Shown piece after piece: positions 4,709 to 5,255 of a stretch of DNA of 5,255 bases. This DNA comes from Clostridiales bacterium (GTDB taxonomy: Bacteria > Bacillota > Clostridia > Oscillospirales > Oscillospiraceae). Location: NCBI GenBank assembly GCA_017577345.1, contig PITX01000104.1, positions 1 to 5,255 of the forward strand, given 5' to 3'. Positions within the stretch are counted from its first letter, which is position 1. Every line of letters begins with the position of its first letter. The notes below the pieces were generated by a model, which was not told the DNA's origin, made no database searches, and was given only the letters and a program-made list of their open reading frames with translations. The translations under genes were made by a program, and so were the position numbers.

Positions 4709-5255
4709 TCAGCTCAGATATGGGGCGGAGCGCATAAAGATCACTGCAATTTCAGCTCTGGTGGCGAAGCCCTTGGGATCGATTTTTCCGCTCTTACCGT
4801 TAATAATGCCCTTCTCCACAGCCCACTGCACAGCGGTATAGGCATAAGAGGAGATCCTTCCGGCATCGGGGAAGGCGGAAAGCTCCTTGGAGGATGTCGG
4901 TTCTCCGACATACCGCCAGAGGAAAGTGACCAACTGTTCTCTGGTCACAGGGGCAGACGGCGCAAAGGTCGTTTCCGAGGTCCCGTTGGCAACCTTTTCC
5001 TGATATGCCCAGATCACAGCATCATGATACCATTTTCCTGACTGCACATCCTTAAACGGATTGGCGACAACGAAATCATCCGGCTGATCTGCAAGGCGGT
5101 AGAGCACAGTCACTAACATAGCACGGGTCAAGGTGCTGTCCGGAGCAAAGCCGGTCTCGCTGACACCGTTCATCAAGCCGTTTTGAATTGCATACTTGAC
5201 CCCGTCATAATACCAGCTGTCCGCTTTCACATCCGTAAAACGGTCAATCGAAATC
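4709..5255 (-). CDS. S-layer homology (SLH) domain surface protein, C-terminal part (5' end outside window)
   Basis: The reading frame is open through the right edge, so the true start is not visible. A GTG at 5228-5230 lies inside the first repeat and should not be taken as the start. The 181 visible codons consist almost wholly of three SLH repeats. The first has FTDVKADSWYYDGVKYA, NGLMNG and TRAMLVTVLYRLA. The second has FKDVQSGKWYHDAVIWA, VANGTSETTFAP and TREQLVTFLWRY. The third is more divergent, with FPDAGRISSYAYTAVQWA, GIINGKSGKIDP and TRAEIAVIFMRS. Three SLH repeats at a C-terminus normally anchor a secreted protein to pyruvylated cell-wall polysaccharide. The functional region would lie upstream. 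It appears to be transcribed with the membrane protein 41 nt downstream; no terminator lies between them. Confidence 0.93.
   Translation of the reverse strand, partial: ISIDRFTDVKADSWYYDGVKYAIQNGLMNGVSETGFAPDSTLTRAMLVTVLYRLADQPDDFVVANPFKDVQSGKWYHDAVIWAYQEKVANGTSETTFAPSAPVTREQLVTFLWRYVGEPTSSKELSAFPDAGRISSYAYTAVQWAVEKGIINGKSGKIDPKGFATRAEIAVIFMRSAPYLS

Noticed and set aside
5228..5230. GTG as the start of the SLH protein
   Set aside because: The frame stays open to the right edge and the residues before the GTG (FTD) are part of the first SLH repeat, so this is an internal Val codon.

Overview
The window looks like a piece of a Gram-positive Clostridia-type chromosome, and my best guess is an Oscillospiraceae/Ruminococcaceae-like gut anaerobe. 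The reasons are a classical NAD-type glycolytic GAPDH, strong GGAGG ribosome sites, a three-repeat S-layer-homology (SLH) C-terminus, a lipoprotein signal peptide and roughly even base composition. The taxon is an inference from style, not from a search. Every gene I can support is on the minus strand, so the window reads from right to left.

From the right edge the minus strand encodes: the C-terminal part of an SLH-domain surface protein (start outside the window); a 252-residue single-pass membrane protein of unknown function; an HPr-kinase-like P-loop protein; a radical SAM protein with a SPASM domain; and a small PqqD-family protein. These five genes are packed with gaps of 41 and 28 nt and overlaps of 11 and 4 nt, so they look like one operon. 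PqqD plus a SPASM radical SAM enzyme is the hallmark of peptide (RiPP) modification. HPr-kinase-like proteins are known tailoring kinases in some lasso-peptide clusters. The likely reading is a peptide- or protein-modifying cassette linked to the cell surface. No precursor peptide is visible in the window, so the substrate is unknown. It may lie upstream beyond the right edge, or one of the two surface-associated proteins may itself be modified.

Next comes gap (GAPDH). It has its own convincing promoter (TTGCGA-17-TATAAT), a leader with a perfect 7-bp hairpin, a strong ribosome site and a strong intrinsic terminator about 90 nt after its stop. There is no clear terminator between the cassette and gap, so some read-through into gap is possible.

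At the left edge a separate unit begins. It has a promoter (TTGAAA-17-TATATT), a roughly 105-nt leader with two hairpins, a GGAGG site and the first 55 codons of a lipoprotein cut by the window edge. No tRNA, rRNA, CRISPR array or insertion sequence was seen. Stretches without a gene (167-456 and 1489-1648) are filled by the promoters, leaders and terminator described here.
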